Positions 62,454 to 64,000 of a DNA stretch of 64,000 bases are shown in pieces. The position numbers and the translations under genes were made by a program. Origin of the DNA: Mesorhizobium ciceri WSM4083 (GTDB lineage: Bacteria > Pseudomonadota > Alphaproteobacteria > Rhizobiales > Rhizobiaceae); NCBI RefSeq assembly GCF_000519305.1, contig NZ_JAFG01000011.1, positions 181 through 64,180 on the forward strand, given 5' to 3'. Position 1 is the stretch's first letter, and every line of letters begins with the position of its first letter. Under the pieces are notes generated by a model. The model was given only the letters and a program-made list of their open reading frames with translations. It had not been told where the DNA came from and ran no database searches.

Positions 62454-63027
62454 CCAGTACGCGCTCGGGCGGAGCCTGACAGCGACGATCCTGCGGCTGT
62501 CGCGCCACGCAGGCGCACTCTGTTTCCTGTCGGCGGTGGTTTTCATCGCCATGACGGCACTGGAATTCTTCTATTTCCGCCAGTTGAGCGGCGGCTTGCC
62601 GTCGCTCGACATGCGCGTTTTCGGTTTCACGCCCGACGAAGGCATGGCCTGGCTGACGGCGCTCGGCCGGCGCGGTGGCGAGATCATTCTCGTCTGGCAC
62701 TATCTGACCTTCGATCTGCTGTTCCCGGCGCTGCTGTCGGTGACGCTGGTCAGCCTGATCCTGGCCACCGGCCGGCGATTGAAGGCTTTCCGCGTGCTGC
62801 CGGCGCAACTGCAGTCGATCTTCGCGCTGGTCCTGGTGCTGCCCTACACGCTTGCCGACTACGCCCAGAACATCGCGGTAGCGCGGCTTCTGTCCGATTT
62901 CTTGTCGGCGAACCCGGATTCGCTGTCTTTGGCCTCGTCGCTGATCGTGACCAAATTCGCGCTTTTCGCCATCCCGGTGATCGTCATTACCGCCTTCTTG
63001 CTGGCAGGCCAGAAACGCCAGGCTTGA
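62404..63027 (+). CDS. Four-helix inner-membrane protein, unknown
   Basis: About 207 residues with four hydrophobic helices (LCFLSAVVFIAMTALEFFYF, YLTFDLLFPALLSVTLVSLILA, IFALVLVLPYTLADYAQNIAVA and FALFAIPVIVITAFLLAG). No ATG lies between guaB's stop and the first helix, so the start is probably ATG 62404, overlapping guaB by 50 bases, which would couple it to guaB; a non-ATG start is possible. No family recognised. Confidence 0.65.
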   Translation: MTSRLPAKARTIPAEPDQYALGRSLTATILRLSRHAGALCFLSAVVFIAMTALEFFYFRQLSGGLPSLDMRVFGFTPDEGMAWLTALGRRGGEIILVWHYLTFDLLFPALLSVTLVSLILATGRRLKAFRVLPAQLQSIFALVLVLPYTLADYAQNIAVARLLSDFLSANPDSLSLASSLIVTKFALFAIPVIVITAFLLAGQKRQA

Positions 63028-63061
63028 TGCCGTAAAGGCCCGACCGGGCAGGGGACACTTC

Positions 63062-63481
63062 ATGAACCAGACCACAATCTTCTGGCCTGTTCTGGCGCAT
63101 GTGCTGCTGATCTACATCGTCTACTGTGTCCTGGGTCGCCGCAGATACGGCGCAATCAGATCAGGCGAGGCGAAGCCCGGTCAGTTCAAGGTGCGTTCGA
63201 CCGAGCCGGCCTCCAGCGTCACCGTTGCCGCCAATCTCACCAACCAGTTCGAACTGCCGGTGCTGTTCTATGTGCTGTGCCTGACCCTGCACCTGACCAA
63301 TGGCGTCAACTATCTGACCCTGGCGCTGATGTGGATTTTCGTCGCTTCGCGCTATTTCCATGCCTGGATTCACCTGACCAGCAACAATCTGCTGCTGCGC
63401 AGCCGGTCATTCTTCGTCAGCGCGGTGATTCTCCTGCTGGGATGGATCTGGTTCGCGCTACACCTGCTCGGCGTGGTTTGA
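63062..63481 (+). CDS. MAPEG family membrane protein
   Basis: 139 residues, four membrane helices with the MAPEG pattern: NLTNQFELPVLFYVLCLTLHLTNGV (family NxxExPxxFY core) and FVASRYFHAWIHLTSN. Bacterial members are glutathione transferase-like, but activity here is unknown. Second gene after guaB; converges with rnd. Confidence 0.85.
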   Translation: MNQTTIFWPVLAHVLLIYIVYCVLGRRRYGAIRSGEAKPGQFKVRSTEPASSVTVAANLTNQFELPVLFYVLCLTLHLTNGVNYLTLALMWIFVASRYFHAWIHLTSNNLLLRSRSFFVSAVILLLGWIWFALHLLGVV

Positions 63482-63495
63482 GCAGAGCAGATATT

Positions 63496-63518
63496 CCTTC
63501 TCCCAAAAGGGGAGAAGG
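63496..63518. terminator. Hairpin between convergent MAPEG and rnd genes
   Basis: CCTTCTCCC and GGGGAGAAGG with an AAAA loop sit in the 55-base convergent gap. A bidirectional stop is plausible although no long T-run follows. Confidence 0.45.
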
Positions 63519-63536
63519 GAAGTCCGCGAAGGATAC

Positions 63537-64000
63537 CTAAAGATCAAACACGGCGATCTTTCGCTTGTCGAACTTGATGCCGATCTCGCCGCGTACCAGC
63601 TTGAGCGCGGCCTCGCCGAACACCGCGCGCCGCCAGCCCTGCAGCGCTGGTACGTCGGCTTCCTCGCCCTCGGCGGCGATACGGTCGATGTCGTCGCTGG
63701 AGGCCAGCACCTTCGAGGCGACGCCTTCCTTTTCAGCGACGATCCGCAGCAGCACCTTCAACAGTTCCGCCGCGGCGCTCGAGCCCTCGGGCGGCTGGAA
63801 ACTTTTTGGCAGTTTCGGCATCTCTTCCTTGGGCAAGGCAAGTGCGGTGTTGACCGCGCCGAGCAGCGCCGTTGCCGTCGAGGAGCGCTCCCAGCCCTTC
63901 GGCGTTGTGCGCAGCTTGCCAAGGGCCGCCGCGTCGCGCGGCGCCTGCTGCGCCACCTCATAGATCGCGTCGTCCTTGAGCACGCGGCCGCGCGGGACGT
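63537..64000 (-). CDS. rnd: Ribonuclease D, C-terminal part (5' end beyond the window)
   Basis: The frame runs off the window; about 154 C-terminal residues remain. It begins with VPRGRVLKDDAIYEVAQQAP, the HRDC helical domain that follows the DEDD exonuclease domain in RNase D, and contains TPKGWERSSTA and later GWRRAVFGEAALKLVRGEIGIKF. RNase D trims tRNA 3' ends. The catalytic domain cannot be checked here. Confidence 0.85.
   Translation of the reverse strand, partial: VPRGRVLKDDAIYEVAQQAPRDAAALGKLRTTPKGWERSSTATALLGAVNTALALPKEEMPKLPKSFQPPEGSSAAAELLKVLLRIVAEKEGVASKVLASSDDIDRIAAEGEEADVPALQGWRRAVFGEAALKLVRGEIGIKFDKRKIAVFDL

Overview
The window looks like chromosomal DNA of a GC-rich alphaproteobacterium of the order Hyphomicrobiales, most likely Mesorhizobium or a close relative. 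The support is an adjacent ndvB/ndvA pair for cyclic beta-1,2-glucan, complete histidine and tyrosine catabolic sets, and several palindromic intergenic repeats of kinds I associate with this group. The genus is inferred from gene content and order only. Almost everything reads as intact housekeeping or catabolic genes. I see no CRISPR array, prophage or integrated island; the one clear mobile element is an IS4-family insertion sequence.

Layout. 1-5600: end of a corrinoid protein gene, an enolase-superfamily racemase/epimerase resembling hydroxyproline-betaine epimerase, two related secreted DUF3828-like proteins, queF, and a large flavin oxidoreductase resembling N-methylproline demethylase; together these suggest methylated-amine or betaine breakdown. 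5700-10600: a small membrane protein divergent from a MarR regulator, an HD-like protein, a polysaccharide deacetylase and a GGDEF-EAL protein. 10900-13200: kbl-tdh threonine degradation. 13850-20300: tyrosine/homogentisate catabolism (hmgA, MBL hydrolase, fumarylacetoacetase family, DinB-like protein, hppD) with two divergently transcribed regulators (MarR and Lrp types). 20300-23530: a rhodanese/phosphatase-like protein and a zinc-type ABC transporter with a candidate Zur box. 24170-32240: the whole five-step hut pathway, arranged as hutF-hutC and hutI-H-G-U-D around one palindromic operator.

32500-45700: ndvB (2860 aa), ndvA, then an IS4-family element (1322 bp, 17-bp terminal repeats, 10-bp target duplication) inserted into a palindromic repeat, followed by an isolated ccmC. 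45850-50200: beta-barrel protein, TPR-sulfotransferase, D-threonine aldolase-like enzyme and D-lyxose isomerase-like protein. 50850-55340: a His-rich TPR protein, tRNA-Cys, an unrecognised protein built of two 80-residue repeats, a c'-type cytochrome with a secreted partner, and tRNA-Gln. 55500-64000: LPG-synthase-like membrane protein, ppx/gppA, rlmE with a repeat-derived tail, a DHA2 transporter, guaB, two membrane proteins, and the 3' part of rnd.

The observations I rate most worth following are: four mutually complementary arms ahead of guaB laid out like a transcription attenuator; a DinB/maleylpyruvate-isomerase-fold protein where maleylacetoacetate isomerase is normally found; an alanine in place of one iron-sulfur cysteine in the demethylase-like flavoprotein; the repeat-built protein at 52.9-53.6 kb; and the frameshifted transposase whose full-length reading frame would end inside the IS terminal repeat.
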